Source of the DNA: Omphiscola glabra
Lineage: Eukaryota > Mollusca > Gastropoda > Lymnaeidae
Direction: 5' to 3'
NCBI GenBank assembly: GCA_964017045.1
Contig: OZ024808.1
Location: 27,978,995 to 28,042,994 of the forward strand
DNA: 64,000 nt
The position numbers and the translations under genes were made by a program. A model generated the notes under the pieces. The model was not told the origin of the DNA, did no database searches, and saw nothing but the letters and a program-made list of their open reading frames with translations. How positions within the stretch are numbered: position 1 is the stretch's first letter; every line of letters begins with the position of its first letter. Positions 35,868 through 56,100 of the stretch are shown here, piece after piece.

Positions 35868-38346
35868 GACTGTTGTGTGACGTGAAGTAAGTATGGCAGC
35901 TTACTGAAAGACCTTTTTAAAGGTGAATCTAACTAATAAATTAATAATTTAAACCATTAAAGCTAATTTAAAATTAGCATATATGTTTTAGATTCAATAA
36001 AAAGCAAAGGATCAGCATTATTAGGTGTTCCTCTTGTGTTATCTTGAATGTAATCCTGGAAGTAAAATTAAAAAGTCTAATATAATACAAAATCCATTCT
36101 ACTATATATATAAGAGTATAAAGATGATATAACAAATTTGTGCCCTAATATTTGTTTACATTTTTAAAGCCCCAACTTAAGCCATGAAACAATTTTTTTA
36201 ATGTGTTACAGTTAACACTTAATTGAAGGTATAAACTCCAATCTCCAAATATTTTAATAGCCCCCTAACAAAAACTTGAACCAAACCTATTACATCAGTC
36301 AGACATCCCATACACCTTAAAAGAAGTCCTAGACCTGCCCATGCATCCATTCTAGGACTAGATTTTGAAGCCTACAAAGTGTGCCCCCTTAGCCTTGACA
36401 TTGGTATTCTGAATAATTCTTGAGCAATAACTTTCATTAAGAGAGATCCACTGAAACATTATTATGTGACCATGTATTTAATTTAGGCATTAAAAACAGT
36501 TGGGAGTGAATCCTTATGCCCCCAAGATTCCCCCCCCCCCGCCCCCACCACTTCTATATTCACCAATTGGAGAGCTAATCCTGACTCATTGAAAGACAAA
36601 ACTTCAGTCAATACAGTATACAGCTGTCAGTAGTGTCAGGGCAGACAATTTTTTATTTTTGTCTATTACTAATAACTCTCACTTTAATTGTAAAAATATG
36701 TAAAGACTATCCAGAGATAATATTTTTAATACACTTTTTTTAACACCTTGAATCTTAAACTTTTAAAAACTAATTATAATAATATATTTCATATATTATA
36801 CATAGACTAGCTATTGGGCATTGGACTTATAGATAATAGATATTTCTGCCTAAAATCTACATTTTCAGGCTTTGTCTATAAATTTAATACATAAAGGCCT
36901 ATATAATTGCATTAATTAGGCCTATACACTTATATAGTTATACTGTTATAGGTCTGAATTGAATATGAAAAGGCAATAACCCAATGCCAACATACATTTT
37001 ACTTCTGTATTTAATAATTTAAAAATACTCCTTCCTAACTCAGTAGTGTTGAAGTGAAGATGCTTCACTGACTCAGTGCTGTTTGTACTTTGAACCTGGC
37101 ATGTGACATTCATATAATTATAAGAACCTTCTTTTTATTTTTTTATGGTGCTTCTTGCTATGTTAGGCCTTAATTTCAATAATTATGTCATACTAAACTA
37201 ATCATATTACTCAATTCATATTCTCATGCTCATGTAATTCCCAAAAATAGTCCAAGTTAGGTTTAACTCTTAGGACATGTCAAAACTTTATTTAGGCCCT
37301 ACTTTTACTTAAGTTTTAATTATCATATTAATAAGCAAATAATACAGTTACAATATAATATTAAACTTATACTAGCTATACAGAATAGTATAGTAATATA
37401 GTAATGTGATGTGTTGCCCGATTTTTAAAAAAATTGTCTTATTTTACTGTACTAAGTACTTACAACCAGTTAAACTTTTACTTAGTTACACTTAGTACTT
37501 AGTCTTAGTGTTTTCCTTTGCCTTTATTTTTAACTTTAGTTTTACAGTTTGTCTTACTTTAGACTTTAGTAATCTTTACCTTTAGTTCAGAGGTCAGTTT
37601 AGTTCAGATTCCCAAGACTACGTTTATCTTCCTACTCCTAGTTAGATTTTATATTATTATTAGATAGTATACAGTATACACCTAGATCTACGACCTACAA
37701 CTTACATTTTACATCAATCAATGCAAGTCTTACAACTCACCAAAAAAAAAGTTTGAATTAGGCTCAGGCTTAAACAAATTTAATTGAATTAATTGTAAAC
37801 CTTGGCCTTGTGATATTGTGCCTTGTGATCCCAACAGATTGTACATAATATTGTATGGGGCCTAACTATTAAAATAAATATTTTATTTCGGGTGTAAAGA
37901 TAATAATATATATATTAAAAATATATGTCAACTCAAAACTAGGTTAAATTTACTTTACTTTTACCTATCACCTATTAGAACTGGAATATTAAATTATCAT
38001 TACTTTTTACTGCTCACTAACGCTGCGTACATTTAAGTCACAAAACTTTATATTTAAAATTGGAACTTTAAAAAAATATTTTATTTTAGTCTTATAATCA
38101 TTGTTTAACTCGTAATTTAAGTAGTTAAATATATAACAATTAATATTGTGAAAATGAGTTTTATTTTAGTTGAATTTATGGTCCGTATCTAACTATCTTG
38201 GGGTAACTTTTTAATCTATCGGTAATTTAAAAATGTGTACCGTTACTTATTGTTATTATATTGATAGAATAAATGATGAAAAAGTGATAATAAGGAATAA
38301 AAATTTAATTATTGATAAAAACGCCTAATATATTACATTGTATGCA
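35868..38346. other. Divergent intergenic region between GPCPD1 and TMEM141
   Basis: The start codons of the two genes face away from each other here, 2.48 kb apart, so promoters for both should lie within. I see a CRE-like GTGACGTGAAG at about 35878, a C-run near 36529-36540, and otherwise very AT-rich DNA with many TTAGT steps. No coding sequence was recognised. Non-coding first exons are possible. Confidence 0.45.
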
Positions 38347-41172
38347 ATGAATGGTGCTGAGCCCAGCTCGGAAGAGGGTTTAATAGAGAGATTCCCCGTA
38401 AGTTGTAAGTCGTACCTCCTCACTCGACACCAAAGACTAGTTTAGTTACTAGTACTAAAGTAGTAAACTAAGTTAAGTTACTGTTAAGTAAGTTTAACTG
38501 AAACCAACTACCAAGCAAGGCTTAACAGCAAGGACAAGGGCCATCCATATAATATGAATCATTAATCATGATATAATAATGCACTAATTAATAGTAATTT
38601 AATTACTAACTAAAATTATTCTGACAGTGGCAGTCCATAAAAATCCTATTTTGCTGTGATTCAGTGAAGTGAATGTGAGGGACAGTTGGAATGTACTTTT
38701 ATATGACTAAAAATGTCTTATAATAACATTCAACAGATTTTGATAGGCTTTCTATTATCTGTTTAACAAAATATTACATTACATTAGCATCCTCTTAGTA
38801 TGCAATGCATAACTCCATCTTGGCCTGTCTCAAGTCAGAGCTAAATTGATCACATCATTATCAATGGAAAATAGAGGCACTCTCTGCAAGATGTCCAAGT
38901 GATGCATCATGCTGACATTGGTGGTGACCTCCTCCTTTCAGTTTCAGCAGCAAAGCTAAAAATTTACTCAAGAATGCAAAGATTGTGGGGTTTGCCTCAG
39001 AATCAAATTCAGAGACTCCAGAAGGTGCAAAATTCTGCGGCACGCATTGTGTCGCGGAAAAAGAGATCAGACCACATCACCCCAGTTCTACGAGATCTCC
39101 ATTGGGTTCCAATTAGTGAGCGCATTGACTACAAGATTCTGTCTTTGGCGTACAGCTGCATAGAAGGTTCTGCACCGGAATATCTGAAAGAACTGCTTTA
39201 TAAACATGTAACATTAAAGAACCTGTGGTCCTCAACACAATCCTTAATGAAAATTCCCAGTGTGGATGAACACAGAAAAAAGTCGTACGGAGTGCGCTCT
39301 TTTGAAGCGGTAGCGCCAAAGTTATGGAATATTTTACCTCCATCTTTGAGGAATATTGAAAGGGACAAAAAATCATTTAGGAAACATTTAAAGATTTTTT
39401 TGTTTAATAGATTTGATGAAACCAGAGCGCAGTGAGCATGCTAAAGTAGCATAGATAGCAGCGCTATAGAAGTATCCAATCAATCAATCAATTAATTGTT
39501 TGCAGAAAGCAGCATTTTGACATTGTGAACACCAAGGATAAGGAAAGACTTTAGTATGGCCCTAAAAAACAGATTGAGCGTCCTTAGAGATGACACTTCA
39601 ATAGAGCAACGACCCATGGCCATGGTAATAGCAGGGGAGGAAGTCCTGGTTTATAGGAAAAATAAGAACAATTTTAGAAGTAGCCAATAGACAATAGTGT
39701 AGCCAGTCAGTGTACATCAATGGAATGATTGAGTATGCAATGCATAATTCTAGTATTGGTGGTGACTGGTGAAGGGAAAAAACGACCTTTCTTGAGCAAG
39801 GTTTTCATTTTTAAACTTTTAGTAAGTATTGTGAGCCACACAAACAGAGCTCACAAGCAGTATATCTCTTGCCAGCTGTGCATTGGACATCCTTGTTAAA
39901 TAAAATCTTTTTAACATCATGCTTTTGTGCTAAGATAAGCAGTTGGGCAAATACTATGTTTTTTTTCATTCTAGCAAGGTTTGCCTAAAATGAGATCTAT
40001 ATCCAACAATTATGTTATATTTTTCCAAATGTTTTAAATTATTTTCAGCATTACAAAACATACAAAGCATGCCAGTCTCAAGCTTTCATGGCAAGTTCTG
40101 TCACATTATTGGGAGGTAAAAAATACACTTTTTATCTTGAATTAAATTCAAGTGAATAATAAAATATCCAATCTTAATGAAAAGAAAAGTCTTAGTTTAT
40201 TTTTATCAAACTACATCAATAAATTTAGAGAGCTCAATGTGTTGCCCCTTGTGTTTATTTTTAAAAATCTACGGTAATTTACAGTTTAAATATTCCAATC
40301 TGCAGAAATATAAAATAGTGTTTCTAAAAAGTTTGTTCAAGAGATTAACTTTTCTTTATCAGTCAATTTAAACTAAAGGTAATAAAATCTTGTTTTATGT
40401 AAAGGTCATACTTAAGATATTGTTTGTTTAAATGAGACTCAATTGTATCAACATTTTTACTCAAAATTACTTAACTTTATGTAGGTGCAGCAATAACCTA
40501 TGTGCTCATGGATGTAGGTTACAAGAAATTTAAGCCTACAATCAGCAGAAACTGGCAAATAGCTGCACCTATTCTCATCGGAGCTTTATCTGCATACTTG
40601 GTTATAATGGGAAAAACCACCAATTGCCAAAACATGTGGATGGCTATGGAAGAGAGGCACTCAGTTTTAACTCCTGCTAATGGTTAGTCTTTATTTCAGT
40701 TAAGACCATTATTTAAATTATCAAATTGTCATGACTCTTAGATACTGAAAATGTAAATAGTTTTCTATTAATAAAGCAATATAAAAATATTATATTTTTT
40801 TTTTAAAATATGTTTTATTGATTTTACGCCAAGTTTTATTTGTTGATACTTTGATATATTGTTGAGTTTTCTCATTTTATTTTTGCATTTGAATAGAACA
40901 CTATGATGAGAGTTTAATTTTTTGTAAGGTCATCTTCAAAATAGTTTAACTGAAAGTTATTCACTGAAACCCCCTTTCATCACAAAATTGGGACACCCTC
41001 TTAAAAACATCATCACAAATTTTTGACAACCCCTCCCCTCATCTCAATGTATGACATCATTTATGGATGGTCCCTAACTGTTAGTTTTAGTTTCTGATTT
41101 TATTATTTATAAAATTATTTTTCAGAACGTCTGGCCTTGAGAACAAAATCAGATCAGCAACTGAGTGAGTGA
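38347..41172 (+). CDS. TMEM141: Transmembrane protein 141 (TMEM141), complete
   Basis: Four exons: 38347-38397, 40049-40115, 40485-40682, 41126-41172 (TGA). They total 363 nt (120 aa; the human protein is 108 aa), and all junctions are GT-AG with matching phases. The protein runs ERFPHYKTYKACQSQAFM (compare the YxACQSxAFM motif of the family), then two hydrophobic segments, SSVTLLGGAAITYVLMDVGY and IAAPILIGALSAYLVIMG, then TNCQNMWMAMEE, matching the conserved CNNLWxxxE block. It is a small two-pass membrane protein whose biochemical role I do not know. Intron 1 contains a 5'-truncated LINE in the same orientation. The start ATG at 38347 gives the expected spacing to the ACQS motif. Confidence 0.88.
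38940..39497 (+). mobile_element. 5'-truncated LINE (CR1/L2-like RT C-terminus) in TMEM141 intron 1
   Basis: An open frame to the TGA at 39433-39435 encodes RLWGLPQNQIQRLQKVQNSA, ITPVLRDLHWVPISERIDYK, EGSAPEYLKELL, RSFEAVAPKLWNILPPSLRN and SFRKHLKIFLF. This is the canonical end of a CR1/Jockey-superfamily reverse transcriptase. About 40 bp after the stop it ends in (ATCA)n at 39478-39493, the kind of microsatellite tail used by CR1/L2 elements. The intact frame over about 490 bp suggests a fairly young insertion. The catalytic RT core is absent. Confidence 0.88.
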
Positions 41173-43274
41173 CTCTTCAAAAATTAAATTACAGCAGAAG
41201 ATGGTAGACATTAGATGACAATATCACAGGAGGTTTTCTAATTCATGTTTCATAGTCACCAGAGAAAAATTCAAATAGAATTTTTGTCATTTATGATTAT
41301 CACACATGCTAAATCCACCCCCCTCCCCCAATCCATTGTCCTGCATATTTTATTTACCATCTTGAAACCAGTTTATGCAGTAAATATGTTCATGCAGAGG
41401 TCATCCATTAATTACATATGCAATGAGAAGAGGGGGTTGGGGGTGGTTGTGTGTTGATTTCAGTTATAGATTTGGCCTAGCCCTAGAGTCACCAAGAGGT
41501 GTTTAAACAAATGCATAACATACGGAGAAATTATGAGTCACAAAAGAGCTAACTAATCTAATTAAAAAACCCCTAAAAACAAAGTTTTTCATATAAATCC
41601 TTTATAAAATATAATATTGAGCAATAGAGGGTGGGGCTGAAAATTTGACAAAACATCCGTTCAATTAACACACTTTATAAGAATCTCAATTAATGCTCCC
41701 CAAACTCCCCCCCCCCCTTTCCCGGCTATATTAATATTTTAACAACCCACGCGCTTCTATACGTCAGATTTATTTCACCTAACTATTTCACCTAACTATT
41801 TCACCAACTATTTCACCTAACTATTTCACCAAACTATTTCACCTAACTATTTCACCAACTATTTCACCTAACTATTTCACCAAACTATTTCACCTAACTA
41901 TTTCAGAAAAATCAAAAGAAAATATTACGCACCAAATGCATTTGCATTTTGTTTTTGTTTTTTTTTAAGAATCTCAATGAATCTCATTTAGTGCAGTTAT
42001 TCGGAACTTCTTTGTATCTCCCCCTGAAAAACAGATTTTGGGGGTTGGCCTAGGGGCTGAACATTTTATATAATGTGTTGTCATCCGCAACAAGTCTATG
42101 GGCCAAGTTTCAGCTCCATAGCTTGATGGGAAGTGGGCTAATTAGCCGACCGAAGATTTTGCCACCCAGCCAGTTAGTCAGCCAGCCACCCACAAACAAA
42201 AGGGAAGTTAATATATATAAAGCAAAATAGCTCATTGTTGTTTCTTAGTTACCAAACTCATTCTGGTGGTAAAGTTGCTATCTACAACTTACCACACATC
42301 ATCAGTGCTAATCGGACCATTCGATGTTATAAAAAATTTTAAAGCCATTAAAATTTTCAAATGCTTTTTAAAAAGTATAGTAATCGATTTATAATATATA
42401 TTTATAATATAAATTATATAATTAAATTTATTAAAGAAAAATAGAATTTCTGTTAAGTCCCCCTCTCTTTGTTGTCAAACTTTTTCCAACCCCCCTCCAC
42501 CCTATTTTGTTTATGTAACTCAGGGACAGTCCCAAAATTATTTTTGTTACAAAGGAATTTTGTATTCTTTGTAGTATGAGCCATTTGCACTTATTTAAAA
42601 CAAATGTTTTTCATGAACCTTGATGAATAGAGCTTTATGTTTTATTGATTTGTATTTTAAACTAAAGAATGAATTTACTTGAATTATTTTCTTTTTATGA
42701 GGGATAAATGAAAGTAGAAAGAACTAATCACAAGTAATTTTTACAAGTACTAGCAAAATTATACTGCAAATAAAAATACTTTTTGGATCTTTTGTAAACT
42801 CATTTTTAACTGCATATTCATATAGTAGTAATAGTAGTGGAGAAAGAAAGGTATTTCTTCTTCTCTCTGTATATATAAAGGCCCATGGGAAACTTTGATG
42901 TACCATAAAACACTTCACTTAATGATTTCAGGATTAAATTGACCCAATGAACTATAAATGTATAGAAATAGAGCTATTGAAATTTTCAGATATTATAAGG
43001 GTTTTGTTTATCCTATAGTTTTTGTAAATATTAAATTATTGAATATAATATTTATAATATAATTCATTTTGTTTTTGGTTGTTTTTTTTTGTGAATGATG
43101 CAACCATGCTGACAAACTAAACAGGTGCATACACATAAAACTTCAGAATTGATCTATTTTAAGAACTTGATTTTGCTGCATTGATTGAAAGTTAAATGGA
43201 AAGGTAACTCAAGACCAAGTTGTGTATAAATATAAATTATATCAGTGGCATTGATTTTCTGCTAAATAAAGATG
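41173..43274. other. Intergenic DNA between TMEM141 and a SINE
   Basis: It contains a C-run at about 41709-41718, a short tandem array of CTATTTCACC(T)AA at 41780-41905, and AT-rich unique sequence. No coding region was recognised. Confidence 0.5.
41780..41905. repeat. 11-13-bp tandem repeat ACTATTTCACC(TA)
   Basis: About ten copies of ACTATTTCACCTA or the shorter ACTATTTCACCA alternate in this stretch. Confidence 0.88.
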
Positions 43275-43826
43275 TATAATAATAATAATGAAGTTTATTT
43301 GAGAAATCATGCTTCATCCCCAAAGGCTCGAAGCGCGTTACAAGGTTCGATGTTCGAGAGGCATCACTGCTGCCAGTTAGGCAGCATGTGAACTTCTCCT
43401 GGGTTTGAATTCAGAGTTGCCAACTCTTAGATGAGTTGCCGTCCAAGGTTAACGAGTCCCATCCACCCGGGAGTTGCCGGAATGTTTCATTGTATCAATG
43501 TTATCCACCTATCGGGACTCCATCGCCGCGTTTGAATTCAGAGTTTCCTTCTCTTAGATGAATTGCCGTCCAAGGTTAACGAGTCCCATCCACCCGGGAG
43601 TTGCCGGAATGTTTCATTGTATCAATGTTATCCGCCTATCGGGACTCCATCGCCGGGTTTGAATTCAGAGTTTCCTTCTCTTAGATGAGTTGCCGTCCAG
43701 GGTTAACGAGTCCCATCCACCCGGTGTGCTGGTGGTGTGTTTGCTTGACTGGGCTTTGGCGGGGATTGAACTCCAGACCATCAACTTGAGATTTGCTCAG
43801 TTTAGACCACTCGGCCACCCAGCACC
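43275..43826 (-). mobile_element. tRNA-derived SINE with internal 127-bp repeats and a LINE-type tail
   Basis: Read on the minus strand it begins at about 43826 with GGTGCTGGGTGGCCGAGTGG. A pol III A box (TGGCCGAGTGG, 43807-43817) and a B-box-like GGAGTTCAATCC (43763-43774) are spaced as in a tRNA. The body carries 2.5 tandem copies of a 127-bp segment (GAGTTGCCGTCC-type landmarks at 43433, 43560 and 43687). The 3' end has CGCTTCGAGCCTTTGGGGAT and an (ATT)n tail, nearly matching the LINE tail at 6600-6660. The head is not a functional tRNA gene; it lacks an acceptor stem pairing. Confidence 0.82.
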
Positions 43827-44709
43827 CTGTATACTGCCAAGCCTCAAACTTGATCAGTTACGCGACTTCTTACAACTTTAACTGAACATTCGCCGCTATG
43901 ATTATTCCAATTGAAATCAATGTAAATTCTATTAATCTAATTCAGCCTTAGAAATTATATAAATTTTATTAAATTATAATAAATATATTTATTACCAAGT
44001 GTTTTATATATGGTCTCACTAACATTATCTTCATACAGCTGCTTTTTTTCATTTCCTCAGTTTTTATAAAATTCCTGTACTAGTGGTCCTCAAACTCCAG
44101 CAAACATTGTCCCCAAGCTAATACTAGTGTTGCAGTGACAAATATAGGAACAGACATTGACTATCTATTTACAATACTTCCCATTGAAATAATAACATTG
44201 TTGATTAAAATTGTTCTTAATATTAAAATTCCTTTAAGTTGTATGTAGTGCTGTTTTTCAGGCTTTATTTAGCACAGCAAATAAGATATGTGCAGTGTGA
44301 ATTATTTCTTATTTTTTGCAAATTATTGTCTGGCTCCTAACAGTGAACAGGTACCCTGATTAAAAAGTATGCGGACCCCCCTCCACTAGCACTTTTTTGT
44401 CAACACTTCAGTCACTCCTCTGGTCATAAAAGCTGCCTTTAGACTTTATTGCCTCAATTTTTTTTATTGCTTGGCAATATCAGAACAGGAAGGCCATTAT
44501 CATCATGATTAAAATAGTAAATTCTTTACTTCAAACAACTCCTATTAAATTTATTAATAACCATATTGATGGCTAAAAATAGGTCTGGGCTCACCACGCT
44601 GTACATACAATTTAACAAACAATCATGAACTTAAAAATTAAATTTACATTAACTAAAAAAAACAACAAATGTGTACCGGTATTAGCTTCAACCATTCCAT
44701 AACTATTTA
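43827..44709. other. AT-rich intergenic DNA
   Basis: No exon, repeat array or transposon end recognised. Confidence 0.45.
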
Positions 44710-45580
44710 CAAGTTAAGCCATGGACGGCACTCAGCAGCATCGTTTAACGGTCAGACTGGGGGAATCAGTCGGGATAGTAGAGTTTAAAGAGATGTGTGT
44801 TTTGAGTGCAGTTTTGAAGGCTGTGATGGTTGATATATTGTGGAATTGTAGCAATGGTTTGATGACAGCTGACTTACAAATAGAGGGAACAGTGCCAGAA
44901 AACAAGCTTTCAACGACTATGTGGGTTATAAATGGGAAAAAATGATCTAAAGACTCAACCAAAAGGGCGGTGGGGATGGGGTCCAAAGAACATGACGTAG
45001 GCTTAGACTGCAGAATAGTAATTTTGACCTCTTGTTCTGAAACCGGTTTAAAAATATCAAAATGGGAACAAACACAAGAAAAAGGAGGCAAATCTATGGG
45101 GGATATGTCAAGTTAATCAAGCTCAACGCGGATGTCAGCAATTTTGCTTGTAAAGAAATTACAGAAAATATCCGGTTGCTATCGCAACGGATACACTGAA
45201 GGAAGAGCAATTCCTTTGTTACTCCCTCTGAGGTTGCTACAAATATCGAACAACTGCCTGTCGGTTTTACCCATAATTATCTTTTGGCTAAAATACAATG
45301 TCTTAGCACGACAAACAATCCTGGTCACACGTTTCTTGGCAGCGTAATACATCTGCCTAAAAACAACAAGACCTGACCTCAGCCACTTCTTTTCCGCTCT
45401 TTCTTGGCACTACGTAGTTCCTCCCTTATGGTTGCATACCAGGGAGCTGACCGTGCTGTCCTAACATTACGATGGTAAGGGGGGCATGCCGTTCAAGCAC
45501 AGTGCGAAATGCACTGTCTAATGTTTCCAAAGTAGGGCAGAGGGAAGGGGGCACCTCTAAACTCGGATCATGCTTAAAGG
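44710..45580 (-). mobile_element. LINE remnant with the reverse-transcriptase core deleted
   Basis: The minus strand reads TLDSAFRTVLERHAPL, then (frame changes) RQMYYAAKKRVTRIVCRAKT, FCNFFTSKIADIRVELD, stop, FKPVSEQEVKITILQSKPTS and CSLDPIPTALL up to KSAVIKPLLQ. It then jumps directly to TAFKTALKTHISL, the extreme C-terminal motif. The endonuclease-RT linker and RT start are recognisable, while the catalytic palm (YADD region) is missing. Stops and frameshifts show it is inactive. Confidence 0.8.
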
Positions 45581-46409
45581 AATCCCTATTTATAGCACAC
45601 ACTCTGCGGGATCGCCCTGAACTGATGGAGAGGATGCAAGCTCACAAACAACACAGAAGTAGTCTGAGGACAGCTCTTGAGTGACTGAAGTAATAATTCA
45701 CTGACTGATAAATTTATTAACGAAACTATTTGACAGATTTTTTCATTAAATGAGGATTTCATGATACAAGGTTCCACTGTAATTACATTCAAGCTTTTAA
45801 AGACATGCTTATGCTTGTACACAATCCAAAAAGAAATTTAAAACTCAGACGAATAAGTGTGTCAAAAAGATAGAACACCATTGCAAATTTTTGCTTAAAA
45901 TTTTTTTATTACAAAATTGGAATAGTCTCTGGAAAATAGAGCAAAAATAATGCTTCATCCAGAAGAAAAAAAAATGTACACCACTCTGCATCATTTTTAA
46001 ATAAAAAATTGATTTCAAGAATATAAAAATATTTACAAGGAACTAAAATCAATTTTCATTTTCTTAAATATTTTAAGTACCATAACTCATTTCAAAATTA
46101 ACTGCTCTAATATATTTCCTGCTGGTGTTACTACATATGATTCACAAACCTCAAATCATGTCTACATAATATTTTTCTTTGGGAATGCCCCGGCTTCATT
46201 CTTGTGTAAGACCCATGACAGTTGTTAAGTATTCAAATTCAAAAGAAGAATCTTTTTGAAATATGTTGAAAAACTAAAGAGTAAAACTAATCTAATACAT
46301 CGAGAAAAAATCCATTAAAAATGAGATTCAGATTTTAAAAATTTCAATAAGTACTTTTACTTAAAAAGTGTAAAGCAATTACAGTATGTAAAATTAAGCA
46401 GCCAATTTA
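45581..46409. other. Downstream region of beta-tubulin
   Basis: This is presumably the beta-tubulin 3' UTR and intergenic DNA. In gene orientation an AATAAA overlaps the sequence right after the stop codon (TAATAAATTGG), but a real poly(A) site may be further away. No other gene seen. Confidence 0.45.
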
Positions 46410-53133
<6,724 letters not shown>

Positions 53134-56100
53134 TTTTTCTATTTTGCGCTTAAATTATGATACTAAAATGTATTTATTTCGGAAGACGTCCTACAAACAC
53201 TACGTCTCTACTTCGAAAGCGGTTAACTGTGAGTATGACATGCGCAATAACAAAATCAATCCCATAATGCCTCTGCACGTGCGCGCTTATTGGGTGGAAA
53301 TAATGTCACCAAAGAAATACAGGGGCGTTTCTAATATCACCCTTTTCGGGCTACTTAGCTTTGGAATTTTATCATTTGTACGTAGATTTATTGTTTGGAA
53401 CATTTTCGCTAATTCATTTCTTTTATGTTTTTATTTTCTTGAACAATAAAAACGATTAAAAATTCTCGAATAACTAATTAGCACGAGATTCATTCACATC
53501 AGTTAGTTAAGTCATTAATCAGTAGGTCAGTAGGCCTAAGTGGATAGCCAGAGCCGTTAACTGAGGCCATGTGATCCCTGTGGATGAAGGGGGCCTATGA
53601 TATTTAAGGGCTACAAAGTTGTGATGTGAACAAAATTAAGCGATTCATTTTGAAAGAACGGGGCGCACAACAGAAAAGTGGAAGGGTGGCTCTCAAATTG
53701 ACGCGATGGCTCTGTGTTAGGTTTAAAAATGATTTAGTGTAAGATATTTTGAAATTAATCTACGGGATAAAGTTGGGATTTCCCACGGTTGATATAATTT
53801 ATCTTAGTCTATTTGAAACCTCCCAACGTCGGCTTTAGGTAAACTTTCGCCCTGTGCGAAGCACCCGTTCGGCGCCCCCCTTACCTGTCCCTGTATGGCT
53901 CCGCTCTTTTTCCGATTACGATGTAGGCTATGGAGCACGTGTTATGATGCTATACATGTAGCTAACCATACGCATTTTGACATGCACATTAATTTAGACT
54001 GTTTAGTTTTTCTACGGTACTTTGTTCCATTTCCACACCACCTTTGGTGTCGTCCAGAATCTGAGGTTCACACTTCACTATAAAAAACTAAGAGAGTTTA
54101 AATATTTACTGGGAGCCCCTATGGTCACGGCGCTTTGTTCGAGGGCACAGGTCGCACACCCTAAAGGCCGGCGTTGAACATCTTCACAATCCTTTATAAC
54201 AACCAAAACCCACTGTTGACATAAATCTAAGTCTACGAATCTCCAGCTTTACAATACGACCATGAACACTTGCAAGAAAAGAAAAAAAGAACATCATTAT
54301 AGTCAATTGTGCTTATGAACTTCGATGAGACTCCTACCTAGTAACGAGAACAATGAAGTAAAATTAATAACGCTACACATTTTTAGTTGTAGAAACATAA
54401 AAGTACCGCAACTTTGTATCATATTTGGAAATGCTATGCATTTTTAAAATATTTATTTCATAGTTCCATACCCTAGGGTTTATGAAGGAGCCGCCTTTAC
54501 ACCTTAACTAGTTAAGAGCGCGCCTTTAGAGTTGAACTTCCCCACGTGTAATTATCTCAAGGACTTATCTTTTCCCCCCACTTGTTAAATTTAAATTTTG
54601 AAATGAGCGCAGCACGCACTTATTTTTAGCGAAAACCAACTCAGCATAAATCAATCAGTTTAGGCCTAGTGTGGCCAGTGGCGAACAATAATTAAGCAAC
54701 AATAAATCAAACCTTTGCATAAATGAGCAAGCTTCAACGCTTCAGCTAAAACAGGGTTACCAACAGTTCTTAAATTTACGGACATCTCTAAAAATTTGAC
54801 ATTAAATAACGTACCCATAACGTTATAAAATTTTAAGAAATCGGTAACAATTTTTTTTTAATAATAGAGATTTTCCTTTACTAGGAAGCAAAACAAAAAC
54901 TTTAATTCTCAACATTTGAATTCTTATTACTTGCTTTAAATTTGCAAATGTAATTAGCACGAGATTCATTCACATCAGTTAGTTAAGTCGTTAACCAGTA
55001 GGCCTAAGTGAATGATCTCACTTTGTTTATAAAGTACACAAAGTAGGCAGTATACCTAAAGAGTGTAAATATAAAAGAGTGGACGGGATTAAAACTAGGC
55101 GATGCTATGTGTAGTGCGGGGACTGAGAGGAATGGAAGATAGTTTTCATGTCATCAGTGGGCCCCAACGGTCCAAGGACTAAGGGACATGATGATGATTT
55201 TTTCCCCTCTATACTGAGGGTCGGCATAATAGGTCATTTTTTTCAGAGTTTTTTTCGAGAAATCACGCCTCTGGTCACACTTACTTTAGTTATGCCTCTG
55301 AGGGTATGATTACACTGAATTACATTGTTGTCTGGATCGCCTGTGTCCTTCCAGAATTCTATGTCTAAGCAGGGTCAGAAACAAACAAAGCCATCAAAAG
55401 GGTACCATGCCATAATGGGCCATGTGCAAGGTTATAATCCAATCATTGTAAATACTTTTTTCATATGAAAACACATTTATAAAATCAAGACACACACCAC
55501 CCTTTGTATGCTTGCATTTTATCGTTTCTGTAAATGGCCAACTCTCCTTCTATCACACAACGCTAAAAACACTAAGTGTCTTAAAAGTTAATTAAGTAGG
55601 CTTTCTAGTAACATTTTCAACAATTCCATTTCTAAGTTTCCAGTTCAAGAAAATAATTTTAATTGACTGAATATAATTCAGGTTTAAAGTCAGTAAAGTA
55701 AAAAATTTGCTAATATCTACATTATCAGGCAATTTTAATGTTTTAATAATATGTGTATGCCTTTTATATTTTAGACGATAACTATTTGGTTTAATTTAGG
55801 ACTGACTGTGTTAGCGGGTGTTTACAACTTCCTGTACAAAATCAAGATGGTGGACAAAACATTGAAAACGTAAACGAAAACATTTAAAACTTGCTTACCA
55901 ATTCGATGGAATTACATTAATGTAAGGAATTATACTTTTTATTTTGTCGTATTAAATTTTAAACGTTGATAAATTTATACTTATTTTGAGAACATGAGTT
56001 TATAAAATTTAGGAAAGAAAAAAATGTCGCTTGTAAAATGTAATTTTTCACCACGAAAAAAAATGTACGAGAATGTGATCACTAATATCAGTCAGTAATC

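Noticed and set aside
43730..43826. tRNA gene (A and B boxes on the minus strand)
   Set aside because: No acceptor-stem pairing. It is followed by a SINE body and a LINE tail, so it is a SINE head and not a functional tRNA.
53144..53449. 101-codon ORF upstream of beta-tubulin
   Set aside because: It overlaps the expected tubulin promoter and 5' UTR on the other strand and has no recognisable motif.
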